Shown here: piece after piece, positions 1 through 8,964 of the stretch
Numbering within the stretch: the first letter of the stretch is position 1
Layout of the letters: every line of letters starts with the position of its first letter
Assembly (NCBI GenBank): GCA_910585005.1
Contig: CAJUCN010000002.1
Span: 124,001-188,000 of the forward strand
DNA from: an uncultured Lachnospiraceae bacterium
Lineage (GTDB): Bacteria > Bacillota > Clostridia > Lachnospirales > Lachnospiraceae
Length of the DNA: 64,000 nucleotides
Reading direction: 5' to 3'
Made by a program: the position numbers and the translations under genes
Notes under the pieces: generated by a model
Databases searched by the model: none
What the model saw: the letters and a program-made list of their open reading frames with translations, nothing else
What the model was told of the DNA's origin: nothing

Positions 1-648
1 CAGGGAAACTTTATTCTCTTCGTTTAAGCTATCCCAAATCTTGTGCGTAAATTCCCCAATATCCCCTTCGATCTTCACCAGCTTCGGCTCCCCTTCAAAA
101 CTGGGAAGCGGATTCCCATCATGCATATAGGTATGAATAAAATGCCCTTCCCCTGCCGCTGGGTTTTCATAAGAATAAGTATATCTGTTACAGCTATCCG
201 GGTTCCCGTTATTGCTCTTTAAAATAGACATGCTATAATCATACTGCCCCTTTTCCACCTCCATCACCCCGGAGATCCTGGGCGTATAATTGGGCCCATC
301 CGGTTCAAATTCCCGGCTCCGCAAAGACTGCTCAAAAGTAAGCCCATCTTTAAGCCCGTCATATATCGTGTCTGTCTGATCCCCATTGGTCACGATGGTC
401 TTATTGCCAAGCACCCGGACCGGCGCATAAATGATTAGGCTGGGGTCTTCTAACTTAGACGGGTCGAATGCCTGAGTCCGAATTCCCTCTCCATCGGCGG
501 CAAAGATACGGTTACGGCTGTTAGAGCTTCTCCCCATAATAAAGTACGCGGTTACAGCCTTCTTTCCATCAGCGGATCTGCCAATCACAATCCCCCTTCC
601 CGGATAAGCATTTTCTTTAAGTTCCTGCATCAATGACAACATTTCCAT
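1..648 (-). CDS. IMP cyclohydrolase-like protein (3' end outside window)
   Basis: The frame is open from an ATG at 648 to the window edge, giving 216 residues with no stop, so the C-terminus is missing. The start follows a GGAGG ribosome site about 9 bases upstream. The protein begins MEMLSLMQELKENAYPGRGI and contains GRSSNSRNR, TNGDQTDTI, PNYTPRISG and FIHTYMHDGNPLPSF, which I recognise as the PurO-like IMP cyclohydrolase family. Known members close the purine ring in the last step to IMP. Many Clostridia carry this domain apart from AICAR transformylase instead of a fused PurH, so the gene to the left may be the transformylase (inference). It lies 49 bases after azlD on the same strand. Confidence 0.75.
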   Translation of the reverse strand, partial: MEMLSLMQELKENAYPGRGIVIGRSADGKKAVTAYFIMGRSSNSRNRIFAADGEGIRTQAFDPSKLEDPSLIIYAPVRVLGNKTIVTNGDQTDTIYDGLKDGLTFEQSLRSREFEPDGPNYTPRISGVMEVEKGQYDYSMSILKSNNGNPDSCNRYTYSYENPAAGEGHFIHTYMHDGNPLPSFEGEPKLVKIEGDIGEFTHKIWDSLNEENKVSL

Positions 649-697
649 CCCTTTTCCTCCATTTATTTTTCATACATGTAGTATAGTATACCGTCTT

Positions 698-1024
698 TCA
701 AAAAACAAGCTGAACCAAAAGCATATAACACACCGTGCCTCCCGCTATGGAAAGCAGCATCTGCCTTTTCCATAAATGCAATGCAATCACTGCCGCTATC
801 GATATTGCCTCCGGCATCCCGTGGTTTCCAGAAAGCAGACTGACATTCTTAAGGCAATAAATCACTAGCAGGCCAAAAACGGCAGAAGGCAACACCTTTC
901 CCATATATTGTATATATTTTGGCGTCGGTTTCCCTGAAGGGAACAACAGAAACGGCAAAAAACGGGTCAGCATGGTTCCTAAGACGATCACCCCAATTGT
1001 CATGACCTTTTGTAAAACCGTCAT
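698..1024 (-). CDS. azlD: AzlD-family branched-chain amino acid transport subunit
   Basis: 108 residues, almost entirely hydrophobic, with about four membrane segments and the family-like N-terminal pattern TRFLPFLLF. The start codon overlaps the end of the AzlC-like gene by 4 bases, indicating translational coupling. AzlC and AzlD together form a branched-chain amino acid exporter (azaleucine resistance in B. subtilis). Family assignment is firm. The actual substrate is not visible from sequence. Confidence 0.85.
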   Translation of the reverse strand: MTVLQKVMTIGVIVLGTMLTRFLPFLLFPSGKPTPKYIQYMGKVLPSAVFGLLVIYCLKNVSLLSGNHGMPEAISIAAVIALHLWKRQMLLSIAGGTVCYMLLVQLVF

Positions 1025-1731
1025 GCCATCGCACCTCCTTCTAATTTGCCCCGCAACAGTGTCAGGGATACGAAAATCACCAGCATAGCCGGGATCATAA
1101 AGTCATCCGCACCAAAAAAGATTAAACAAAACAATGACAATAAAATTCCTGCAATAGCGCTCACATGACTTTTCTCTTTCATCCACTGTTCTAAGAAGAT
1201 CACCACAAACATGGCCGTCATAACAAAATCCAGCCCTTCCGTGTTAAAACGGATGAAAGAACCAAAAATTCCGCCCAGTACTGCGCCAAAAAACCAATAA
1301 AAATGATTTAGCAGCGTTACAAAAAACATAAACCACCCGGAATCCACATCTTCAGGAATTTTGGCCGTATAATTGATAGAAAAACTTTCATCACACATAC
1401 CAAAGATCAGGTAAAACTTCTTCCATCCAATCCCCCGGTATTTGTCTAACATGGAAATCCCGTAAAACAGATGCCTTGCATTGATCATCAGCGTCATGGC
1501 AAACGCCTGTAAAGGGTGAAACGCGCCAAGCAGCAGATTTACCGCCACAAATTCCATGGATCCTGCAAAGATGGTAAGGCTCATCAACATGGGATACCAA
1601 AAGCTGAAACCGGACACATTCATATAAATTCCATAAGTCATCCCCAGAAACCAAAATCCTGCAAAAATGGGAATGGTATGGGGAAAAGCAGCCCGAAAGG
1701 CTTTCTTCCTTACATCCTTTTTCTTTCCCAT
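1021..1731 (-). CDS. azlC: AzlC-family branched-chain amino acid permease
   Basis: 236 residues with multiple membrane spans. It carries AzlC hallmarks: an N-terminal AFPHTIPIFAGFWFLGMTYG segment, SLTIFAGSMEFVAV, and MINARHLFYGISM. It is the large subunit of the AzlCD exporter, with the small subunit encoded immediately downstream. It starts at an ATG preceded by AAAGGATAAGG and lies 12 bases after the GNAT gene, so a GNAT-azlC-azlD transcription unit is likely. Coupling to an acetyltransferase hints at export or detoxification of amino acid analogues, but that is inference. Confidence 0.87.
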   Translation of the reverse strand: MGKKKDVRKKAFRAAFPHTIPIFAGFWFLGMTYGIYMNVSGFSFWYPMLMSLTIFAGSMEFVAVNLLLGAFHPLQAFAMTLMINARHLFYGISMLDKYRGIGWKKFYLIFGMCDESFSINYTAKIPEDVDSGWFMFFVTLLNHFYWFFGAVLGGIFGSFIRFNTEGLDFVMTAMFVVIFLEQWMKEKSHVSAIAGILLSLFCLIFFGADDFMIPAMLVIFVSLTLLRGKLEGGAMA

Positions 1732-1743
1732 AGCCTTATCCTT

Positions 1744-2235
1744 TCAAACCTGTAACTCATAATTTTCAATATCGCGGTATTCCCCCAGCTTTACCCCTAC
1801 CTCATGAATGCTTCCGCAATAGGTAAAGCCATATTTATCATGGAGCCTAACGCTTGCCTCATTACCGCCGGTGATCACCGACACCACCATATGGATGCTT
1901 TCATCGGCCCTTGCCATACTTAAAATAGCTTCCATCAGTGCATCTGCAACACCTCTGTTCCGGTAAGAAACATCCACATACACAGAAAGCTCTACCGTAG
2001 AACAATATGCCTCCTTTTCCCTATAAGCGGATAAACTTGCATATCCCACCGCGTGGTCATCCATTTGTGCTACAAGCAGCGGATGATTGTCCACATTATG
2101 GACGTCAAACCATTGCCGCCATTCCTTTATGGTTTTGGGATGGACATCCAAAGTGGAAATACCGTACATAACCTCATAATTATAAATTCCGAGCAGATCC
2201 TCTAAGTCTTCTAACCTTGCTTTCCGAATCAACAT
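1744..2235 (-). CDS. GNAT N-acetyltransferase (phosphinothricin acetyltransferase-like)
   Basis: 163 residues, the normal length of a single-domain GNAT. It begins MLIRKARLEDLEDLLGIYN. The acetyl-CoA region shows VELSVYVDVSYRNRGVADAL (motif A, residues about 85-105), followed by GGNEASVRLHDKYGF (motif B). The closest recognisable group is phosphinothricin/methionine-sulfoximine acetyltransferases, cytosolic enzymes that acetylate amino groups of small amino acid analogues. It lies between the DUF896 gene (20 bases upstream) and azlC (12 bases downstream). The substrate cannot be decided from sequence. Confidence 0.8.
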   Translation of the reverse strand: MLIRKARLEDLEDLLGIYNYEVMYGISTLDVHPKTIKEWRQWFDVHNVDNHPLLVAQMDDHAVGYASLSAYREKEAYCSTVELSVYVDVSYRNRGVADALMEAILSMARADESIHMVVSVITGGNEASVRLHDKYGFTYCGSIHEVGVKLGEYRDIENYELQV

Positions 2236-2255
2236 GACATTTTCCGCCTTTTATC

Positions 2256-2465
2256 CTAAGTAGTCTTCTTTCTCACCTTTTCTATCGTTCCATCTGGTCT
2301 TTGAATAGACAAGTGTTCAAGCTGGCCCCGTAAATTGCCTTTTATACTGTCAATATACCTCTGGCGCAATCTTCTCTGTTCTTCCTTTTCTTCTTCCGTA
2401 AGCCCTTCTGCCTGCGATTTATGATATAACTCATTGATCCGTTTTATCGTTTCATCCATTGTCAT
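2256..2465 (-). CDS. DUF896-family small cytosolic protein (YnzC-like)
   Basis: 69 residues. Central pattern INELYHKSQAEGLTEEEKEE followed by RLRQRYIDSIKGNLRGQL, diagnostic of DUF896: two charged helices with an LTEEE turn. In B. subtilis members such as YnzC are small cytosolic proteins of unclear role, some under SOS control. A strong GGAGGGACAAGCTAT ribosome site precedes the ATG. It sits between the terminator of the alpha-glycosidase gene and the GNAT gene. Confidence 0.85.
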   Translation of the reverse strand: MTMDETIKRINELYHKSQAEGLTEEEKEEQRRLRQRYIDSIKGNLRGQLEHLSIQRPDGTIEKVRKKTT

Positions 2466-2502
2466 ATAGCTTGTCCCTCCTATCTATGACATCTTCCATC
2501 CT

Positions 2503-2529
2503 AAAAATAGCGCCGCCTGACAGCGACGC
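2503..2529 (-). terminator. Rho-independent terminator of the alpha-glycosidase gene
   Basis: On the minus strand GCGTCGC and GCGGCGC form a 7-bp stem with one G-U pair around a TGTCAG loop, followed by TATTTTT. It lies about 50 bases after the glycosidase stop codon and before the DUF896 start. Confidence 0.8.
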
Positions 2530-2577
2530 ATATTTTAGCCATAACCGCAACTCCCAAATTAGAGCATAAACCTGCTG

Positions 2578-4704
2578 CTAATTCTTACGGTTCTTCTTCA
2601 AAGCCTGACGCTGGTAATTCAATACGATTGCAGAAGTTTTAGGAAGAACCAGTCTCACCTTCCCCGCTTCAACCGGATACTCACTCTCTTGCGTAGAATA
2701 CCCCTCCTGTGTTGTAAACATCAAGGATTTCACTACACTTTTTTTAGGGATTCCCAAATGCCATATAGACACTTCTCTGATCACTTCATGGGAATTATTA
2801 TTCACCATGACAATCGTCACTGCTTTTCGGGTAAACCTGCCATATCCTATGATATTGTAATCACCATCAATATATTTCAGGGATCCTGTGAGGATCTCCG
2901 GATTTTCTTTATGAATGCGGATCATTTCTTTGTGAAAATTGATCAGATCCTGGTCCTCATGGCCCCAGGGATAAGTCCTCCTATTGTCAGGATCCGTAAA
3001 CCCACATACACCGGCCTCATCTCCATAGTAGATCGTCGGCGCACCCGGCCAAGTCATCTGGATCACCACCGCTTCACGCATCACTGCTTTATTGATTCCT
3101 TCATTAGCTGCCTGTGCACCCAGTACATCCGTTCTCCCCACCTTTTTGTTGGTACGGGTGAGAAACCGGGAATGGTCATGATTAGATAACTCATTCATTG
3201 CCGACTGCAAAGAGGGCATAGTCATATTTGCCATATGATGCCGCATGGCGCCTATGAAACTATCTGCATTTCCATATAAATCTTCCCTATAATCATCACT
3301 ATGCTTCTGCATACCGGTAAGAAACCAGGTAACCGGCTCCATAAAAGCATCGTAATTCATAATTGTATCCCATTCCCTGCCGTTTAGCCAGCTTCTTGGG
3401 TTACCATAGTGCTCCGCTAAAACGATTGCATCAGGATTCGCTTCTCTCACCGCCCGCCGGAACTCTTCCCAAAAATAATGATTAAATTCCGGGCTATGTC
3501 CCAAATCAGCAGCCACATCTAAACGCCATCCATCGGCATTATAAGGAGGGGATACCCACTTCGCCGCTATCCGCATGACATAATCAAACAGCTCGCGGGA
3601 CTTCTCATAATTGAGTTTCGGCAGCGTGTCATGTCCCCACCATCCGTCATAAGTCGCATTATACGGCCATGCATACTCATTATAAAAATGGAAATAATTG
3701 CGGTAAGGGCTTTCACTGCTGACATAAGCACCTTTCTCATATCCTTCCGCATTCTCGTAGATCCGTTCCCTGTCCATCCATTTATTAAAGGAGCCGCAGT
3801 GATTAAATACCCCATCCATGATCACACGCATACCCCTTCTATGCGCTTCCTCTACCACCTTCGCAAACAGTTCATTACTTGCCTCCAGATTCTTTTTATT
3901 TGTCACTCTGTCAATATATCTGCTGGCAAGCCTGTTCTCACGCTGGCCTTGGGGAAGAAGCTCTCCTTCATCGTTGACAATTTTTCCTACATGGGGATCA
4001 ATATAATCATAATCCTGAATATCATATTTATGATTGGAAGGAGAAACAAAAAGCGGATTAAAATAGATCACATCAATTCCCAGATCTTTCAGATAATCCA
4101 TCTTATCCAATACCCCTTGCAAGTCCCCGCCATAAAACTCACGGACGCCCATGACTGCCGGATATTTTCCCCAGTCATCTACCTTCACCGTCTTATCCCC
4201 AATATACTCATACTCCGAGGTCAGTACATCATTAGACGGATCCCCGTTGTAAAAACGATCCACATAAATCTGATACATAACAGCGCCTTTGGCCCACCCA
4301 GGTACCTTGAACCCCGGAATGATCCGAAACGCATACTCTGGCAAAGCTTCCTTTGCCACTCCTCTAGTGTCGTATATACAGCCAATCCTTCCTACCTGTA
4401 CTTCAAAATGGTAACAAAATTCCTCATTTTCCACTTCTGTTTCGCAATCAAAGTAATCAAAGTAGTCATCATGGCTTTCTTTTGTCATTAAATGCCGGAC
4501 GCCCTTATTGACCATAAACACCCTGTCAATATTATTAATTGCCGCACGGAACCGAATTACTATTTTGGAATACGGATTAGGTTCTGACGGAGACACATAA
4601 TCTTCTGTCGTATCACTGAACAAAGCTTTCCTGTTAAAAACAGGACGCATTCCTGAAATATATCGTCTGTCCTGCTCTATCTTCAATAACTGATCATAAT
4701 CCAT
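2578..4704 (-). CDS. GH13 alpha-glycosidase (neopullulanase / cyclomaltodextrinase type)
   Basis: 708 residues, no signal peptide, so cytosolic. Residues about 1-130 resemble the N-terminal beta-sandwich (CBM34-like) of neopullulanase and cyclomaltodextrinase. The TIM barrel follows with region I DGVFNH (297-302), region II DGWRLD with nucleophile D396, region III AEHYG with acid/base E431, and region IV NHD with D510. A C-terminal beta domain ends the protein. Such enzymes cleave alpha-1,4 and some alpha-1,6 links in imported maltodextrins, pullulan fragments or cyclodextrins. It has its own promoter (4746-4774) and terminator and stands alone, with no maltose transporter next to it. Exact specificity is not decidable. 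Confidence 0.9.
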   Translation of the reverse strand: MDYDQLLKIEQDRRYISGMRPVFNRKALFSDTTEDYVSPSEPNPYSKIVIRFRAAINNIDRVFMVNKGVRHLMTKESHDDYFDYFDCETEVENEEFCYHFEVQVGRIGCIYDTRGVAKEALPEYAFRIIPGFKVPGWAKGAVMYQIYVDRFYNGDPSNDVLTSEYEYIGDKTVKVDDWGKYPAVMGVREFYGGDLQGVLDKMDYLKDLGIDVIYFNPLFVSPSNHKYDIQDYDYIDPHVGKIVNDEGELLPQGQRENRLASRYIDRVTNKKNLEASNELFAKVVEEAHRRGMRVIMDGVFNHCGSFNKWMDRERIYENAEGYEKGAYVSSESPYRNYFHFYNEYAWPYNATYDGWWGHDTLPKLNYEKSRELFDYVMRIAAKWVSPPYNADGWRLDVAADLGHSPEFNHYFWEEFRRAVREANPDAIVLAEHYGNPRSWLNGREWDTIMNYDAFMEPVTWFLTGMQKHSDDYREDLYGNADSFIGAMRHHMANMTMPSLQSAMNELSNHDHSRFLTRTNKKVGRTDVLGAQAANEGINKAVMREAVVIQMTWPGAPTIYYGDEAGVCGFTDPDNRRTYPWGHEDQDLINFHKEMIRIHKENPEILTGSLKYIDGDYNIIGYGRFTRKAVTIVMVNNNSHEVIREVSIWHLGIPKKSVVKSLMFTTQEGYSTQESEYPVEAGKVRLVLPKTSAIVLNYQRQALKKNRKN

Positions 4705-4745
4705 ACATAAGCAGCCTCATTTCCATAAAATACAAATACAGATAT

Positions 4746-4774
4746 ATTTTATACTATACAAATCACATAATCAA
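4746..4774 (-). promoter_or_regulatory. Predicted sigma-A promoter of the alpha-glycosidase gene
   Basis: Minus strand: -35 TTGATT (4769-4774), 17-base spacer, -10 TAAAAT (4746-4751), about 40 bases before the ATG at 4704. Confidence 0.55.
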
Positions 4775-4818
4775 TATACTTTCTGTCCAAATTCTCTTTA
4801 TCAGAAATTTTGTATAGT

Positions 4819-4848
4819 AAAAAGAACAGTACAAGTACTGTTCTTTTT
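4819..4848. terminator. Bidirectional terminator downstream of ftsH
   Basis: Perfect 14-bp inverted repeat (AAAAAGAACAGTAC and its complement) around a 2-base centre, with A/T tails on both sides. It would end ftsH transcripts on the minus strand. Confidence 0.85.
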
Positions 4849-5025
4849 AGAGAAGGTATTTCTTCTTATGGGGTATAGCAAAAAACTATATAATGTATTG
4901 GGGGGGGGTTACAAGTAGTATAATAGCATACCCCTTATTTTGCGTAAATACTAACGATTCACAAATATTACAAATTTACCAGTTCATTTTTGTGCATTTT
5001 CACCAATACATAGTTTCCTCACACC

Positions 5026-6864
5026 TTAAGACTGGAAGAAAGCTTCCGGCGATGTCTCTTTATGATCAAACAATGACTCAAATTCGTCCCGTCCAATCTT
5101 TTCCTTTTTAAGCAATAGATCGGCACATCCGTGGAGCACTTCCATATGCTCAAGGATAATGGATTTCGCCTTACCATAGCATTCATCAATAATCCGCTTT
5201 ACTTCCTTGTCAATTTCACCGGAAACCAGTTCGCTATGGCCCTTTGCATGTGCCAGATCCCTTCCGATGAACACTTCATCATCATCACTGTTGTAATTGA
5301 TTACACCGATGCTTTCTGACATACCATATCTGGTCACCATATCCCTTGCCGCCTGTGTCGCTTTCTTGATATCACTAGACGCGCCCGTTGTAATGTCTTT
5401 AAAGATGATTTCTTCTGCGATCCGTCCACCTAAAGAAACCATAATATCCTGCAGCATCTTTCCCTTGGTAATAAACATTTCATCTTTTTCAGGAAGGGGC
5501 ATCGTATATCCAGCCGCCCCAAGCCCGGTAGGAATGATAGACACCGTATATACAGGCCCAACATCAGGAAGCACATGGAAAAGAATCGCATGCCCTGCTT
5601 CATGATAAGCCGTGATCTTCTTTTCTTTATCTGTGATAATACGGCTCTTTTTCTCCGCACCAATCCCCACTTTGATAAAGGCTCTCTTAATATCCTCCTG
5701 GATCACATAACTACGATCCTGTTTTGCTGCAATGATAGAAGCCTCATTTAAAAGATTCTCCAGATCAGCCCCGGTAAATCCTGCCGTAGTCTGAGCAATC
5801 TGCTTTAGATCCACATCCTCCGCAAGCGGCTTATTCTTGGCATGAACCCTAAGAATCGCTTCCCTTCCTCCCACATCCGGCCTATTTACGCTGATCTTCC
5901 TGTCAAAACGTCCTGGACGCATAATCGCCGGATCAAGAATATCTACACGATTGGTAGCTGCCAGAACAATAATTCCCTCATTGACCCCAAAACCATCCAT
6001 CTCCACCAAAAGCTGGTTTAAGGTCTGTTCACGCTCATCATGTCCGCCTCCCATGCCGGTTCCTCTGCGTCTTGCCACTGCATCAATCTCGTCTATAAAA
6101 ACAATACAGGGGGCATGCCGTTTGGCTTCCTCAAACAGGTCACGAACCCTGGAAGCCCCCACACCTACAAACATCTCCACAAAATCAGAGCCTGAAATAG
6201 TAAAGAAAGGAACCCCTGCTTCACCTGCAATTGCTTTGGCAAGCAGCGTCTTTCCCGTACCAGGCGCGCCCTCTAGCAGAACACCCTTGGGAATCCTAGC
6301 CCCTACTTTTGTAAATTTAGCAGGATCCCGTAAAAATTCAACAATCTCCTCCAATTCTTCCTTTTCCTCTTTAAGGCCTGCTACATCCTTCAGCGTGATT
6401 TTTCCATCTCCCATGGAAAGCCTTGCACGGCTCTTGCCAAAATTCATCATTTTATTGCTGCCGCCTGCATTTTGGCTATTCATCATCACGAAGAAAAATA
6501 CCATCACAATCACTGCCAGAAGGACTGGGAACACACTGGTTAAAAACCAGCTTTCCTCCTGGACTTTCTTGACCTCCGGATCTATTCCATGAGAGATCAG
6601 CAGTTCTTCTATTTCTGACACATCTGTCACATACAACGTTTTATTCGGCTGCCCACTGATCACAAACTCCACTTCACCGGTAGGCGTCTCACGCCCAGGG
6701 GAGATCCTTGCATAGAGGATCTTTCCCTCCTCAAGGTCTGTAACCAACTCCCCTCTGGTATACTCGATCTGATTACTGTCCAATAAACTCGGAATCACCA
6801 AAAGTGCCAGCAAAAGCAGCACCAGGATAAAATATGCATTATAACCACGATTTTTCTTATTCAA
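5026..6864 (-). CDS. ftsH: ATP-dependent zinc metalloprotease FtsH
   Basis: 612 residues, normal length. Two membrane segments (about 10-28 and 106-128) flank a short extracytoplasmic domain. The AAA+ module has Walker A GAPGTGKT (199-206), Walker B/DEID at 255-261 and an SRH with ATNR and RPGRFDR. The M41 protease domain has HEAGH (421-425). FtsH degrades misassembled membrane proteins and short-lived regulators, and in Bacillus it is needed for sporulation. It follows hpt by 40 bases in the conserved tilS-hpt-ftsH order. The C-terminal tail is short. Confidence 0.98.
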   Translation of the reverse strand: MNKKNRGYNAYFILVLLLLALLVIPSLLDSNQIEYTRGELVTDLEEGKILYARISPGRETPTGEVEFVISGQPNKTLYVTDVSEIEELLISHGIDPEVKKVQEESWFLTSVFPVLLAVIVMVFFFVMMNSQNAGGSNKMMNFGKSRARLSMGDGKITLKDVAGLKEEKEELEEIVEFLRDPAKFTKVGARIPKGVLLEGAPGTGKTLLAKAIAGEAGVPFFTISGSDFVEMFVGVGASRVRDLFEEAKRHAPCIVFIDEIDAVARRRGTGMGGGHDEREQTLNQLLVEMDGFGVNEGIIVLAATNRVDILDPAIMRPGRFDRKISVNRPDVGGREAILRVHAKNKPLAEDVDLKQIAQTTAGFTGADLENLLNEASIIAAKQDRSYVIQEDIKRAFIKVGIGAEKKSRIITDKEKKITAYHEAGHAILFHVLPDVGPVYTVSIIPTGLGAAGYTMPLPEKDEMFITKGKMLQDIMVSLGGRIAEEIIFKDITTGASSDIKKATQAARDMVTRYGMSESIGVINYNSDDDEVFIGRDLAHAKGHSELVSGEIDKEVKRIIDECYGKAKSIILEHMEVLHGCADLLLKKEKIGRDEFESLFDHKETSPEAFFQS

Positions 6865-6904
6865 TCTTACTACCTCTCCTACCGGGCTTCACCGGTTTTA
6901 TTAT

Positions 6905-7429
6905 TTACTCGATTTCCACAACCCCTATATAAGGAAGGTTTCTGTATTTTTGATCATAATCCAGTCCGTACCCCACTACAAATTCATCGGGAATCTGAAA
7001 ACCAGTATAATCTACATGGACATCCACTACCCTTCGGTCTGGTTTGTCAAGCAGCGTACATAACTTTAAGCTTGCAGGCCCCCGGTCCCTTAACATCTCC
7101 ATCAGATAACTGAGGGTACGCCCTGAATCAACAATGTCCTCAATAATGATCACATCTTTGTCCTTTAAAGGCTCATCTAAATCTTTTACGATCTTTACCA
7201 CGCCACTGGATTTTGTTTCGCTCCCATAACTGGATACCGACATAAAATCCAGGGACACCGGTATGGTAATCCTTTTGGCAAGTTCACACATAAAGAAGCT
7301 CCCACCCTTAAGCACACATACCAAATGAACCTGCTTTCCTGCATAATCTTCACTGATCTGCCTGCCGATCTCACAGATCTTTGCATCTACTTCCTGTTCC
7401 GTGAGCATCACTTTAATCTTTTCAGCCAT
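6905..7429 (-). CDS. hpt: Hypoxanthine phosphoribosyltransferase
   Basis: 174 residues from the ATG at 7429, chosen because AAGGAG lies directly upstream and MAEKIKVMLTEQEV matches the family N-terminus. The longer frame to 7489 has no ribosome site. The PRPP-binding loop is VIIIEDIVDSGRT (93-105). The KGGSFF loop and the C-terminal DEFVVGYGLDYDQKYRNLPYIG fragment are present. It converts hypoxanthine or guanine plus PRPP to IMP or GMP in purine salvage. Position between tilS and ftsH is conserved in Firmicutes. Confidence 0.96.
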   Translation of the reverse strand: MAEKIKVMLTEQEVDAKICEIGRQISEDYAGKQVHLVCVLKGGSFFMCELAKRITIPVSLDFMSVSSYGSETKSSGVVKIVKDLDEPLKDKDVIIIEDIVDSGRTLSYLMEMLRDRGPASLKLCTLLDKPDRRVVDVHVDYTGFQIPDEFVVGYGLDYDQKYRNLPYIGVVEIE

Positions 7430-7503
7430 ATGAATGACTCCTTTCCTCTCTCCGTATTTATTTCCCTGCGCTGGGAATTTCCGCTGCAACGCGGCATCTT
7501 ATC

Positions 7504-8925
7504 TTAATCATGGGAGAGTATCCCAACCTGTAGAATATTGCAGGTATTTTCACTTACTTTGTAGTATTCGCTGATTCTATGCCCCGGTATCCAAATAATA
7601 TGGGAACCTTCCGCCAGCACATAAATCTCGTCCCGCTGATCCCTGGGAATCTTAGCATTGACAAAAAAATCCTGCAAAAGCTTATGACATTGGCCGCCTG
7701 AAGCATTTTTTACTGTAAGATAATCTCCAGGCCGTCTTGCCCGAAATACCATAGTCGATGCTATTTTATCATAATCAAACCATTTCGTATATGTTTTTTC
7801 TGGAATATTTTGAGATTTATATGCTGAAAATACCGTGAATTCCACTATCCCAAGATTTGGCACCATGACCTGTCCTGGCACCACGGCTTCCCTGATATCC
7901 CTCTCCTTACCCTTTCTGTCATGATCCTGCCTGGAATCTTGTTTTCCAGCGCGCTCCTTCCTTATAATTCCCAAATCATACTTCTTATAAACTGTAAGCT
8001 GATAGGGAAGATGGATCTCTTTGCTTCCAGAGGACTGAAACAGCTTTTCAATGCTCTGGATATGAGCCGCGCCAATGTCTTTTCTGGAGCCTGCCGCTTT
8101 TTCGATACAAGAAAGTAAGATCCTTCCTCTTAAATACTCGTCCTCCCGCTCAAAGGCAGAAAGTCCGATTACAGCAAAGCCTCCCGCCTCATCAAACCGG
8201 ACACAACGCCCTACCGCTTTTTCCGTTTCTTTCTTCAGATATTCCTCCGCCATCAATAGCCCTTCCGCTGCACGGCTCATATTCATGACCGCCCCTTTGC
8301 AGATCTCCTGTTCCGCATATGGCAGGATATGATGCCTGATTTTGTTGCGGGTATATAGATCCTGTGCATTGGTACTGTCTATGCAATAAGAAATATTCCT
8401 TTGGGATAGCCATTTCTCGATCTCCTCCCGGGTAACCCCCAGCAGCGGCCTGATAATACTGCCATTTACCGGGCGAATCCCTAACGCACCTCCAAGGCCT
8501 GTTCCCCGAAACAAATGAAACAGCATGGTCTCGGCCCTGTCATTGCTATTGTGCGCTACCGCGATCTTCCCTGGCACATCACCTAAAACATCCCGAAAAG
8601 CCTGATAACGAACCCATCTCCCTTCTTCTTCTTCTGACCTGCCAGACCTTGCAGCCAGCTCTTTAATATCTACTCTTACAAGATAAAAGGGAAGGTGGAA
8701 CTTCTCACAAATCTCCTTTACAAACTCTTCATCCCGATCGGCATCTTCCCGAATCCCATGGTTAACATGTACCACCTTGACGGTAAATGGAATCCGCTTT
8801 TTCATTTCAAGCAGCACAAAAAGGAGGCAGACAGAATCTGCGCCTCCCGAAACCCCTGCTACTATCATATCATGGGCACTGATCATTCCATATTTTTTTA
8901 CATAGTCCATTACTTTTTTGATCAT
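7504..8925 (-). CDS. tilS: tRNA(Ile)-lysidine synthetase
   Basis: 473 residues. The N-terminal PP-loop ATPase motif SGGADS is at 26-31, followed by VVHVNHGIREDADRDEEF and the catalytic-core segment AVAHNSNDRAETMLFHLFRGTGLGG. The C-terminal TilS substrate-binding domains include FRARRPGDYLTV and QDFFVNAKIPRDQRD. TilS makes lysidine at C34 of tRNA-Ile(CAU) so that it reads AUA, an essential function. It lies after spoIIE and before hpt, as in Bacillus and Clostridium, probably in one operon driven from the spoIIE promoter. Confidence 0.96.
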   Translation of the reverse strand: MIKKVMDYVKKYGMISAHDMIVAGVSGGADSVCLLFVLLEMKKRIPFTVKVVHVNHGIREDADRDEEFVKEICEKFHLPFYLVRVDIKELAARSGRSEEEEGRWVRYQAFRDVLGDVPGKIAVAHNSNDRAETMLFHLFRGTGLGGALGIRPVNGSIIRPLLGVTREEIEKWLSQRNISYCIDSTNAQDLYTRNKIRHHILPYAEQEICKGAVMNMSRAAEGLLMAEEYLKKETEKAVGRCVRFDEAGGFAVIGLSAFEREDEYLRGRILLSCIEKAAGSRKDIGAAHIQSIEKLFQSSGSKEIHLPYQLTVYKKYDLGIIRKERAGKQDSRQDHDRKGKERDIREAVVPGQVMVPNLGIVEFTVFSAYKSQNIPEKTYTKWFDYDKIASTMVFRARRPGDYLTVKNASGGQCHKLLQDFFVNAKIPRDQRDEIYVLAEGSHIIWIPGHRISEYYKVSENTCNILQVGILSHD

Positions 8926-8964
8926 ATTTAATAATATAACGGAATTTCCCAGAAAAAGAAAGTA

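Larger units (their letters stand above)
4705..5025. other. Intergenic stretch between ftsH and the glycosidase gene
   Basis: 321 bases without a credible gene. It contains the glycosidase promoter, the ftsH terminator hairpin (4819-4848) and a nine-G homopolymer at 4900-4908. A loose inverted pair GGGGTAT (4870-4876) and ATACCCC (4928-4934) flanks the G run. Nothing else was recognised. Confidence 0.6.

Noticed and set aside
3631..4491. 286-aa open frame on the plus strand
   Set aside because: It is antisense to the GH13 catalytic domain, has no ribosome site and its sequence does not look like a folded protein.
5951..6592. 213-aa open frame on the plus strand inside ftsH
   Set aside because: Antisense shadow of the well-conserved AAA+ region; low-complexity Ser/Pro-rich translation.
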